A DNA stretch of 64,000 nt from contig NZ_CP094288.1 in assembly GCF_022693705.1 (NCBI RefSeq), forward strand, positions 199,089 through 263,088, written 5' to 3'. The position numbers and the translations under genes are program-made. This stretch comes from Infirmifilum sp. NZ (GTDB lineage Archaea; Thermoproteota; Thermoprotei; Thermofilales; Thermofilaceae). The notes beneath the pieces were generated by a model. That model worked only from the letters and a program-made list of their open reading frames with translations. It had not been told where the DNA came from and ran no database searches. The first letter of the stretch is position 1. Each line of letters starts with the position of its first letter. Shown piece by piece: positions 57,415-64,000 of this stretch.

Positions 57415-57984
57415 GTGCACTTGCAGCTCGGTAGGCTCCTGCTACTCGCCCTGTACAGGCTAGCCCCCCAAGGAATATACGGGAAGACGGCAGGCGCGAT
57501 CGCTCCCGGGAGAGTGCTGCTCGACGTGGGTGGCGCCAGCGGGAGACTCGCCGAGAGCATCGGCGGCAGGTACGAGCTGTCCCTGGTGCTCGACGTGGAC
57601 GCCGCGCACTTTCCGCGGCGCAGGCCGGCCGGGGTCGAGTTTATCTGCGCGAGCGCCTGCTACCTTCCGCTCAGGCGCGAGTCCGTTGACTCTGCCGTGT
57701 TTCACGACTCCCTGCACCACATGGACGACCCCGAGAAGGCTATCCAGGAGGCAACAGAGGCTCTGAGGGTAAACGGTAAGCTCTACGTCTTCGACTTCGA
57801 CAGGTGTGGGCTAGCGGGCAGAGCTATCCTGCTCTTTGAGAAAGCACTCGGCTTCCCCGCGAGGCTCATGACGGCCGAGGAGCTGGAGCGGCTGATAAGT
57901 GGCCTGCGGGTGCTGAGTGTGAGGCGTGGAGCGCTTTCAACTCTCACCCTCGTCGCCGTCAAGCCCTCTCGAGGAACTCCTTGA
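57415..57984 (+). CDS. SAM-dependent methyltransferase (class I)
   Basis: A 189-residue protein with the SAM-binding motif VLLDVGGASGRLAESIGGRY, an acidic LVLDVDAAHFPRRR, and VDSAVFHDSLHHMDDPEKAI for the catalytic region; FDFDRCGLAGRAILLFEKAL follows. Shorter than most class I enzymes, with a reduced C-terminal lid. GTG start. The end overlaps the convergent ferredoxin gene by 26 bases. Confidence 0.75.
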   Translation: MHLQLGRLLLLALYRLAPQGIYGKTAGAIAPGRVLLDVGGASGRLAESIGGRYELSLVLDVDAAHFPRRRPAGVEFICASACYLPLRRESVDSAVFHDSLHHMDDPEKAIQEATEALRVNGKLYVFDFDRCGLAGRAILLFEKALGFPARLMTAEELERLISGLRVLSVRRGALSTLTLVAVKPSRGTP

Positions 57985-59314
57985 GCTCGTCTGCTAGAGA
58001 TTCCTGCTTGCACTTCTCGCAGAGCCAGAGCTTCTCCACCTGCGCCTCGGAGACGCCGGCCTTCCTCAGCTTCTCCGCAATCCTCACTATCCTCGCCTGG
58101 GGGCCTATGGGCGCGCCGCAGCGCCTGCAATGGGCTTCCGGAGAGCTGGCCACCGCGATTGGGGAGCGCGCTGACAGCAGCGCGGGGTTCGCGGCCCTCA
58201 CGAGGCGCACCGCCTTCTCAGGGCACACCGAAACGCAGGTGCCACAGCCTATGCAGTCCGAGTGGGTGAACAGGAGAGTGTAGCCCTCCCCGTGCCGGAG
58301 AGACAGGGCGTGGGTGGGGCAGGCCTTCTCGCATGCCCCGCAGAGCGTGCAGGCTTCAGCGTCCACCTCTACGCGGAAGAGGGGGAGGCGGCTGAGAGGA
58401 ACCCAGCTGCTCTCGCCGGAGGCCAGGGGGGCGATGATGTCTGGGAGCTTCTCGCCTGAGACCGGTTTAGCCTCCTTGCTTGACGTGATGAGCTCGGCCT
58501 CGCGCACCAGCGCGAGGTACTCCTCGACCGCCCTGCCCCTGGGGCACTTAGCCCTTAGCTCGGCCGGGCAGTGGAGCACCACGTTCAGCCCCAGCTGCCT
58601 GGCGAAGAGGTACTCGTGTATCCTCAGTGCGGCCACGCACGGTACCTCAACGACCGCTCCCTTCAAACCGCCGCTGTACACGCTGGTCCTGCCCTCGGGG
58701 CACGTCACGACAACGCCTTGGGCGCCGCTCGACTTCAGCTCGTAGAGCAACCTCCGCAACGCTACAGGGGGGAAGGCTGGGACTAGTAGGAGGCCTGATG
58801 GGCAGGAGGAGGCGCACAGCCCGCACTCCACGCACTTCTGCTCCAAGACTCCCGGGGGTTTCCCGGATAGGGCGTCGTAGGGGCAGGAGCTGAGGCAGAG
58901 GCTGCAGCTCTTCAGCGATGAGCACTGAGCGTCTCGAACCTCCGGCATCGCAGTGTACGTGAAGAACACCCCTAGGCCCGCCTTCAGGATCTCGCGGCGC
59001 GACACGGTCTTGCCCGCCTCCGAGACGACGACCGGTATGTACTCCGCCGATGCCTCCAAGTACGCCTTGTGCGACCTGACGAGGCCATCCAGACTGACTC
59101 CGGAGATCGCCGGATCCCTCTGCGAGTCGATGTAGACTACGCGGTTCCACCTGGCACCTATCCTCCTTAGCTCTCCCCTGATCCTCAGCCAGTCCCCTGG
59201 GCTCCACGCGCCGACAACGACTAGGCCGTCGAGCTCTCCGAGCCTCCGCGCGATCTCTTCGGGAGCCGGCGAGCTAGGGTACTCTGCGACCTCTACTTCG
59301 GGCACCGGCCTCAC
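57959..59314 (-). CDS. Ferredoxin-like protein with four 4Fe-4S cluster motifs
   Basis: A 451-residue protein from GTG 59314 (overlapping the TGA of the upstream gene). The N-terminal 130 residues form an unknown domain (PEVEVAEYPSSP; LDGLVVVGAWSPGDWLRIRG). Two CxxCxxCxxxCP cluster motifs follow (SCSLCLSSCPYDAL and KCVECGLCASSCP), a middle Rossmann-like region (AQGVVVTCPEGRTSVYSGG; LNVVLHCPAELR) like heterodisulfide-reductase-type or MvhD-type proteins, two more clusters (CTLCGACEKACPTHAL and CIGCGTCVSVCPEKAV), and C-terminal CRRCGAP plus CEKCK, a zinc site. It is an electron-transfer hub with eight or more cluster-binding cysteines; its partner enzyme is not in the window. Confidence 0.75.
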   Translation of the reverse strand: MRPVPEVEVAEYPSSPAPEEIARRLGELDGLVVVGAWSPGDWLRIRGELRRIGARWNRVVYIDSQRDPAISGVSLDGLVRSHKAYLEASAEYIPVVVSEAGKTVSRREILKAGLGVFFTYTAMPEVRDAQCSSLKSCSLCLSSCPYDALSGKPPGVLEQKCVECGLCASSCPSGLLLVPAFPPVALRRLLYELKSSGAQGVVVTCPEGRTSVYSGGLKGAVVEVPCVAALRIHEYLFARQLGLNVVLHCPAELRAKCPRGRAVEEYLALVREAELITSSKEAKPVSGEKLPDIIAPLASGESSWVPLSRLPLFRVEVDAEACTLCGACEKACPTHALSLRHGEGYTLLFTHSDCIGCGTCVSVCPEKAVRLVRAANPALLSARSPIAVASSPEAHCRRCGAPIGPQARIVRIAEKLRKAGVSEAQVEKLWLCEKCKQESLADELKEFLERA

Positions 59315-60093
59315 ACCCCCGCAGGTGGCTGTTGCGGAGCGGAGGAGAGGATCCTCGTGCACTCCTCTATAGCGAGGTAGAAGGCGACAGCCTGGAGACC
59401 CGCGACGACGACGAGGCCTGGGAGCATAGCTGCAGGGTTAGGGATCAGGCCCACGAGGACGCCCCCGAGGATGTACGCCACCGTCAGCAGAGCGACGTGC
59501 TTGAACCTCTCTGACTGGAGGGCCCCTCCCAGCTCGTAAAAGAGCATTATCATCCCAACCTCCCCCACGAACGCGAGGATGCCTGCGAGAACGACGAGGA
59601 TGAGAGGTAGCATCAAAAGTACTACCAGTCTAATCAGCCTCTCTGCCTGAGCCGCTTGCATCAAAGCTGGGAGAGCGCCCGCAGCGAGAGCAACCGCGGC
59701 AATAAAGGCTAGGACGCCTGTGGCCAGCGCCCCCCAGTAGCCTATGTACAGCAGCTTCCTTGGCGTGTCGAAGACGGAGGGTCTCCACTTAGCGAGGTGC
59801 TTGCTCGAGGGGAGCAGCTTCGCGTAGATGGCGTAGAGGCTTATGACCCCGGAGGCTAAGCCCAGCAGGGCTCCGATGATTAGCAACGGTAACCACGCGA
59901 TCAGCCTGCTCGCCAAGCCCTGAATCGAGGTTTGAGCCGTCAGGGAGATGGAGAGCAGGGCTGGGACCGCAGACAGGATCGCCACGCTAACTAAGATTCC
60001 GAGGATCGAGGCTACTAGCAGTAGCTTCGAGGCACTGCGAAGGTCCCTAAGGCCTGCGACTAGGTGATCCTGCTCCACAAGATGGACGTGCAT
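59311..60093 (-). CDS. DUF973-like membrane protein
   Basis: A 260-residue protein with five predicted membrane helices. The N-terminal GLRDLRSASKLLLVASILGI and FYLAIEECTRIL near the end resemble DUF973, a membrane family of Thermoproteota with unknown function. It lies two bases after the cysteine-synthase-like gene and overlaps the ferredoxin-like gene, so all three are one operon. An electron-transfer or sulfur-related membrane role is a reasonable guess only. Confidence 0.6.
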   Translation of the reverse strand: MHVHLVEQDHLVAGLRDLRSASKLLLVASILGILVSVAILSAVPALLSISLTAQTSIQGLASRLIAWLPLLIIGALLGLASGVISLYAIYAKLLPSSKHLAKWRPSVFDTPRKLLYIGYWGALATGVLAFIAAVALAAGALPALMQAAQAERLIRLVVLLMLPLILVVLAGILAFVGEVGMIMLFYELGGALQSERFKHVALLTVAYILGGVLVGLIPNPAAMLPGLVVVAGLQAVAFYLAIEECTRILSSAPQQPPAGV

Positions 60094-60095
60094 AC

Positions 60096-61025
60096 TTACA
60101 ATATATTCTTTCCTAGAGAGCTTTCAAGAAGGCTCGCGTAGCGGAACATCGAGTCGGGGGCTAGGGTGACGATTGCGCCGTCGCACTCCCCCGCTACTCT
60201 GAGGACGCCGGCGATGTTCGCGCCCGTGGATACTCCCCCGAGGATTCCCTCCTCTCTCGCGAGCCTAAGCATCCACTCCACCGCCTCCCTGAGCGAGACC
60301 TCTATTACGGCGTCAACCAGGTCCCGGTTGCGGGAGAGTATGTCCGGTACCGTGGAAACAGCTAGGCCCTCAATCTCCTCCCCCCGCCCTCTGCCGCCTG
60401 CCACCGGCGAGCCCTTCGGCACCACTGCCACAGCCTTAACCCTGGGGCCGATGACGCTCTTGAGGTACTTCGAGACACCCACGATCGTCCCCCCGGTCCC
60501 CACGCCCATGACGAAGCAACCGACCCTGTCCCCCAGCGCTCTGCAGATCTCGGGCCCGGTGGTCTCGAAGTGCGCCCTCACGTTCGCCTCGTTCGAGTAC
60601 TGGGCCAGGAACACGCCTCCCCTCTCGTGGGCGACGCGCCTTGCCACGTTGATCATGTGGTCCGGGTGGTCTCGGGGGACCTTCGGGGCGAAGATTACCT
60701 CGGCTCCGAGCGCCTTTATCACCGCTACCTTAGCGGGGGAGGTGCCCTCCTCCAGGACGATGACAGCCCTGTAGCCTAGCCGCCCCGCGAGCCACGCGAC
60801 GCTGATCGCGGTGTTTCCGCTGGATGCCTCCACCACCGTCCCGCCGGGCTCGAGGAGTCCTCTCTCGACCGCGTCCCTGATCATGTACAAGGCGATCCTA
60901 TCCTTGTGGCTACCGGTCGGGTTCAGGTACTCGAGCTTAACATACACCTCGCCGCCGCTTAGGGGCTCTATCCTCCTGAGGCGGACCAGTGGCGTGTTGC
61001 CTATAAGATCCTCAACGCTTGCCAC
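60096..61025 (-). CDS. Cysteine-synthase-family PLP enzyme (CysK/CysM type)
   Basis: A 309-residue PLP enzyme: ASVEDLIGNTPLVRLRRIEP, the PLP lysine in NPTGSHKDRIAL, EASSGNTAISVAWLAG (substrate-binding loop), and VMGVGTGGTIVGVSKYLKS (the phosphate-binding Gly-rich loop). It makes cysteine from O-acetyl- or O-phosphoserine and sulfide, or is a related cystathionine-type enzyme. First gene of a three-gene operon with a DUF973-like and a ferredoxin-like gene; a TATA-like aacttttatcc (minus strand, about 61046-61056) lies 25 bases upstream of the GTG. Confidence 0.85.
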   Translation of the reverse strand: MASVEDLIGNTPLVRLRRIEPLSGGEVYVKLEYLNPTGSHKDRIALYMIRDAVERGLLEPGGTVVEASSGNTAISVAWLAGRLGYRAVIVLEEGTSPAKVAVIKALGAEVIFAPKVPRDHPDHMINVARRVAHERGGVFLAQYSNEANVRAHFETTGPEICRALGDRVGCFVMGVGTGGTIVGVSKYLKSVIGPRVKAVAVVPKGSPVAGGRGRGEEIEGLAVSTVPDILSRNRDLVDAVIEVSLREAVEWMLRLAREEGILGGVSTGANIAGVLRVAGECDGAIVTLAPDSMFRYASLLESSLGKNIL

Positions 61026-61142
61026 GCTACCGTGATGCCTACGGAGGATAAAAGTTTTAACCTGGCTCTGTGGCGTGGAAGACGAGGACCGGGTGACAGG
61101 GCCTTCAGCGGTCTGAGCCCCGTGATGAGGTCTCGGGGTTTC

Positions 61143-61934
61143 TCACCTCCTCTGCCTTAGCGCGAGCTCGATGCGGCAGATGCTGTCGCCCCTGGCTATG
61201 CAGCTCGTCTCCCTGGCCTCGATAGAGGTTCTGTCGGCGCCCCACAGCTCCCCAACGATGCCCGCGACGAGGCCCTTCAGTATGGAGGACTCGAAGCCCG
61301 CGACCCCCCTCATCGCGCCGCACTCGGCGCTGCCGTGAACCGTGACGGTTGCGTGCGAGTCGGTGACAGACTCCCAGAAGACCTTGCCCAGCCCCATGTG
61401 CCGTAGCACCTCCGACGCGGCGACGAGGAGACCCTTCCCCTCGAGCCCGAGGCCCCTCAGCCCGCGGGCCAGCTCCCGCCCGTAGGCGAACGAGGCGCTG
61501 TACAGCGGCAGCAGGAGGGACCTGCCTAGGAGCCTCCAGCTCTCCCTCAGCATCGAGCCGAAGAGCTCGGAGTCGAGAACGAGGGCTCTGCGCGTGCCCT
61601 GTAGCACGGGGAACCCCCAGCTCTCCACCGCCAGCCCCTTAGCCGGCCCTGGTGCACTGTCCACGGCCTTGACGCCCTCTAAGCCCCCGAGGCAGGCCAG
61701 GAAGGGCTCTAGGCAGCCCTCGCTCCTGCACGAGGCGGAGAGGAGGAGCACGTCCACGAGCTCCCCCCGGGTCGTCCACACGTTCAGGAGCTCAACGTCC
61801 CTGCCCGCGCACCGCGCGATCCCAGATAGGAGAAGGGAGAGGTCTGCACCCTTCTCCGCCAGCAGCAACACGAGGCGGACGTCACGCCCCGGGTAGACGA
61901 CTAGGCCTGAAAGACCAGTTGCAGGCTCACCCAT
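61143..61934 (-). CDS. V4R-domain protein (4-vinyl-reductase-like)
   Basis: A 263-residue protein. The N-terminal half is an alpha/beta region of unknown fold (GLVVYPGRDVRLVLLLAEKG, CAGRDVELLNVWTTRGELVD). The C-terminal half is a V4R domain: GLGKVFWESVTDSHATVTVH, AECGAMRGVAGFESSILKGL, and ARETSCIARGDSICRIEL with the closing Cys ligands (ETSC...SIC). V4R domains bind small hydrocarbon or heme-like ligands and often sit in transcription regulators. It follows the HD gene by 15 bases in the same direction, so both form one operon. Confidence 0.7.
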   Translation of the reverse strand: MGEPATGLSGLVVYPGRDVRLVLLLAEKGADLSLLLSGIARCAGRDVELLNVWTTRGELVDVLLLSASCRSEGCLEPFLACLGGLEGVKAVDSAPGPAKGLAVESWGFPVLQGTRRALVLDSELFGSMLRESWRLLGRSLLLPLYSASFAYGRELARGLRGLGLEGKGLLVAASEVLRHMGLGKVFWESVTDSHATVTVHGSAECGAMRGVAGFESSILKGLVAGIVGELWGADRTSIEARETSCIARGDSICRIELALRQRR

Positions 61935-61949
61935 AGAATAAACACGCGC

Positions 61950-62546
61950 TCACACAGTTTTAGGCTTTATGGCGAGTTCCTCGACAAGCCAGCTCACGGC
62001 GGTCCGCGTCCTCGCCTCCAGCTCCTCGGCGATCCTCCTGGAAGCGTCGAAGTGGAGCAGGCTTTTGAGCGTGAATATCTTCTCCTCGAAGTGGGCGAGG
62101 CTGTCCTCCACGCTCCGCCCCGTCTCGAAGCCGTAGACCAGCACCCTCAGGAAGCCGACGACGCCGAGGGCGTCAAGCTTGTCCGCATCGCTCAGGATCA
62201 TCGCCTCCACGCTGAGGGGCTTCACGCCTCGGCTCCTGGCGTAGCTGAAGCTGTGGTACTCGATGGCGTTAACGATGAGCTTCACCTCCCTCTCCCCCAC
62301 ACCCCACTCTCTCAGCAGGCTCTCAGCGAGCCTAGCGGAGTAGTAGGCGTGGGGCTCCCCGAGTTTCCTGCCGATGTCGTGAAGGTAGACTGCCACCCTG
62401 AGCAGGTCCAGGTCGACGTTGCCCACCTCTGAGGCTATCCTCTCCGCGAACCTCATCACGCGCTCCACGTGGGGGAAGCCGTGCACAAAGTCATCCCCGA
62501 GTAGTTCGCGGGACACTTTCTCGGATGAGGCCAGGACTTCTCTCAC
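61950..62546 (-). CDS. HD-domain phosphohydrolase
   Basis: A 198-residue protein of the HD superfamily. The metal-binding residues are in HGFPHVERVMRF, AVYLHDIGRK (His-Asp) and ILSDADKLDALG. The family includes nucleotidases and phosphodiesterases acting on nucleotides or cyclic signal molecules. GTG start, with a TATA box (62571-62579) about 28 bases upstream, leaderless. The V4R gene is directly downstream. Confidence 0.82.
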   Translation of the reverse strand: MREVLASSEKVSRELLGDDFVHGFPHVERVMRFAERIASEVGNVDLDLLRVAVYLHDIGRKLGEPHAYYSARLAESLLREWGVGEREVKLIVNAIEYHSFSYARSRGVKPLSVEAMILSDADKLDALGVVGFLRVLVYGFETGRSVEDSLAHFEEKIFTLKSLLHFDASRRIAEELEARTRTAVSWLVEELAIKPKTV

Positions 62547-62570
62547 AGGGTAGCTCCCATCTATTTGCAG

Positions 62571-62579
62571 TATAAATAG
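62571..62579 (-). promoter_or_regulatory. TATA box of the HD/V4R operon
   Basis: Minus-strand ctatttata is about 28 bases before GTG 62546. Confidence 0.5.
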
Positions 62580-62603
62580 TTTAATGCATCGGGCCCTTGG
62601 CGA

Positions 62604-63809
62604 TCAGCCCCTGGTTCTCTTTCCCTTCTCTCGCCTAAGAGCAACTACCGCCACAGCCAAACCGATAATTAAGGCCAGTGAGGTAACTGCCTCTGGGAGG
62701 ACGACCACAAGCGGTGGCAGTTGCTCCTGGTGCTGGGGCGGAGCCGTGGTGTTGACGGATGGGGGTGGGCTGGGTAGCGTTGCGTTCTTCCTCCCGAGAT
62801 CCAGCTTGATGGCGTAGACTGACCAGCGGGGTTCCTGCTGCTCTCTCTCGGCTGCGGCTATGTAGACGGTGCTATGGTTCACGGCCACTGAGCCGAGGGT
62901 GGGGTGAGCCGGGTTCTGGGAGAGCTCGAGGATTGCGGCTACGTCAAGAGTAGTTGAGTTGAGGAGGTATAAGAGGGGCTTCACGGACTCCGCGTACAGT
63001 GCGATGTAGCCGTCCACCACCGCGAGCTTGTAGCCCCCCACCGATGATTTAGCTAGCACCGTGCCGCTGCTGTCTAAAACGATGGTGCCGTTGGGGCCGG
63101 TGACGTACACAAGCCCCTCCCCGCTCAAGGCTACCGAGAAAGCGTAGCCCGCTATGCCCGGCCGGAGCCCCAGAAGCGGGCTCATGTTCGCCGCGATTTT
63201 CTCAACCCTCCATGTGAATCCCCCGGGGGTGAGGGCTGTGCCCGCGAGCCAGAGCGAGCCATCGCCTAGCGCGCACGAGTACACGCCGGTGTTGGAGACC
63301 CTCGGGCTGTACGCTGCGACGAGCTTCAGGCTTTCGAGGTCCCGCTTCTCGACCCTCACTCCAGCCGTCGAGGAGTCGATGCCGGCCACGTAGAGGTACC
63401 TCCCGTCCGACGCGAGCGCGGTCGCGTAGCCAGCGACGCCGGTGTAGGACCGCAGCGGGGTTAGGTCATCGCTGAAGGAGACCACGATCCACCTGCCATC
63501 AGGGGATACGCCGGCGACGAAGAGCCTGCCCCCGGTGTAGAGGCAGGAGTAGAGGATGCTCGCGCCGCGGTACGAGTAGCTCTTGACGAGCTCCCCGCTC
63601 AGGGGGTCTCTAACCTCGATCCGACCCGAGAGGTTTGATCCCGCACCCGTGTAGCCGACGACATAGAGGCTTCTCCCGAAGCAGGCTGAGAACGCAGCCC
63701 CCTCCGCCGAGGTGACTCTCCAGAGAACCCTAGCTTCGGAGGGCTGCGCCAACGAGTATCCAGAGGCGAGGAGAAGCGCGAGGAGAGCGATGGCTAGGAG
63801 GGGACGCAT
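62604..63809 (-). CDS. Secreted beta-propeller protein with C-terminal membrane anchor
   Basis: A 401-residue protein. The N-terminal MRPLLAIALLALLLASGYSLA is a signal peptide. The middle has six or so WD/PQQ-like blades with recurring motifs (LYVVGYTGAGSNLSG, LFVAGVSPDGRWIV, LYVAGIDSSTAGVR, LWLAGTALTPGG, VYVTGPNGTIV), forming a beta propeller outside the cell. Near the end a Pro/Thr-rich linker (TLPSPPPSVNTTAPPQ) leads to a membrane helix (VTSLALIIGLAVAVVAL) and a basic tail. The fold suggests a surface scaffold or binding protein. TATA-like cgtatatttg (63831-63840) fits a leaderless start at ATG 63809. Confidence 0.72.
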   Translation of the reverse strand: MRPLLAIALLALLLASGYSLAQPSEARVLWRVTSAEGAAFSACFGRSLYVVGYTGAGSNLSGRIEVRDPLSGELVKSYSYRGASILYSCLYTGGRLFVAGVSPDGRWIVVSFSDDLTPLRSYTGVAGYATALASDGRYLYVAGIDSSTAGVRVEKRDLESLKLVAAYSPRVSNTGVYSCALGDGSLWLAGTALTPGGFTWRVEKIAANMSPLLGLRPGIAGYAFSVALSGEGLVYVTGPNGTIVLDSSGTVLAKSSVGGYKLAVVDGYIALYAESVKPLLYLLNSTTLDVAAILELSQNPAHPTLGSVAVNHSTVYIAAAEREQQEPRWSVYAIKLDLGRKNATLPSPPPSVNTTAPPQHQEQLPPLVVVLPEAVTSLALIIGLAVAVVALRREKGKRTRG

Positions 63810-63850
63810 ACAAGGTACAACAACAGTAGCCGTATATTTGCTTTTAGGGC

Positions 63851-64000
63851 TCAGGGGCAGTCGCTACTTCCGCTTCGCAGAAAAGCGATGGCCTTCTCCA
63901 GGAGCTTCCTGTGGTACTCCTCCTCGGAGGCGAGCTCCTCGAAGAGAAGAGGTTCGACGCAGCGGGACAGCGAGGCCACCCTGAAACCGAGCTTTGCGTA
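63851..64000 (-). CDS. Partial gene, C-terminal 49 residues of an unknown protein
   Basis: The minus-strand frame entering at the right edge reads YAKLGFRVASLSRCVEPLLF then EELASEEEYHRKLLEKAIAFLRSGSSDCP and ends at TGA 63851-63853. It is charged and helical; no family is recognised from this piece. The rest of the gene lies beyond the window. Confidence 0.5.
   Translation of the reverse strand, partial: YAKLGFRVASLSRCVEPLLFEELASEEEYHRKLLEKAIAFLRSGSSDCP

Overview
This window looks like a chromosomal segment from a hyperthermophilic archaeon of the Thermoproteota, most like a Thermofilum-type heterotroph. That is an inference from gene content; no rRNA or other marker gene is present. The supporting signs are high GC, dense genes with 1-4 base overlaps, many GTG and TTG starts, TATA boxes about 25-30 bases before start codons (leaderless mRNAs), archaeal type IV pilins, SufCBD without SufS/E, a DUF763 protein, a DUF3782-type nuclease and VapBC modules. 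I saw no tRNA, rRNA, CRISPR array or insertion sequence.

Region by region. 0-5.3 kb: a fragment of a formate-dehydrogenase-type cytochrome b, a RecA-fold protein without a Walker A motif, a CPBP protease, a UPF0145 protein, and the most striking locus: a two-gene operon for a corrinoid protein (MtmC type) and a monomethylamine methyltransferase (MtmB type) whose pyrrolysine position is an ordinary histidine codon. 5.3-10.6 kb: a VapB antitoxin with a broken VapC, a 697-residue pilin-anchored surface protein with an LamG-like domain, a small pilin, a short nucleotide-sugar dehydrogenase, and a three-gene operon of small membrane proteins. 10.7-17.3 kb: SpoIIM-like protein, a large AAA+ ATPase, a UDP-galactopyranose-mutase-like flavoprotein, and an ABC-2 exporter operon. 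17.3-20.9 kb: accessory DNA with a membrane protein, decayed small genes, a winged-helix protein and a possible structured RNA.

20.8-33.3 kb: tatC with an abnormal start, an M1 aminopeptidase with HEAT repeats, then a carbohydrate block: GH63-like glycosidase and GH38 alpha-mannosidase (divergent), and a ribose/fructose-type ABC importer, followed by an M20 peptidase. The importer and hydrolases probably take up and break down mannose-containing glycosides. 33.5-36.7 kb: coiled-coil PD-(D/E)XK protein, a pilin-like anchored protein, and an intact vapBC pair with a clear operator. 36.9-40.1 kb: sufCBD. 40.1-48.5 kb: saccharopine-dehydrogenase-like protein, TrkA-type and MscS-type genes, amino acid permease, PIG-L deacetylase, and an unusual pair of CDP-alcohol phosphotransferase relatives in which each protein keeps a different active half.

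48.5-64 kb: two methyltransferases, two MFS transporters, DUF763 and TauE sharing a divergent promoter with a palindrome, a second ABC-2 transporter, MarC, a four-cluster ferredoxin-like protein in an operon with a DUF973-like protein and a cysteine-synthase-like enzyme, a V4R protein with an HD hydrolase, and a secreted beta-propeller protein. A gene running off the right edge is partial.
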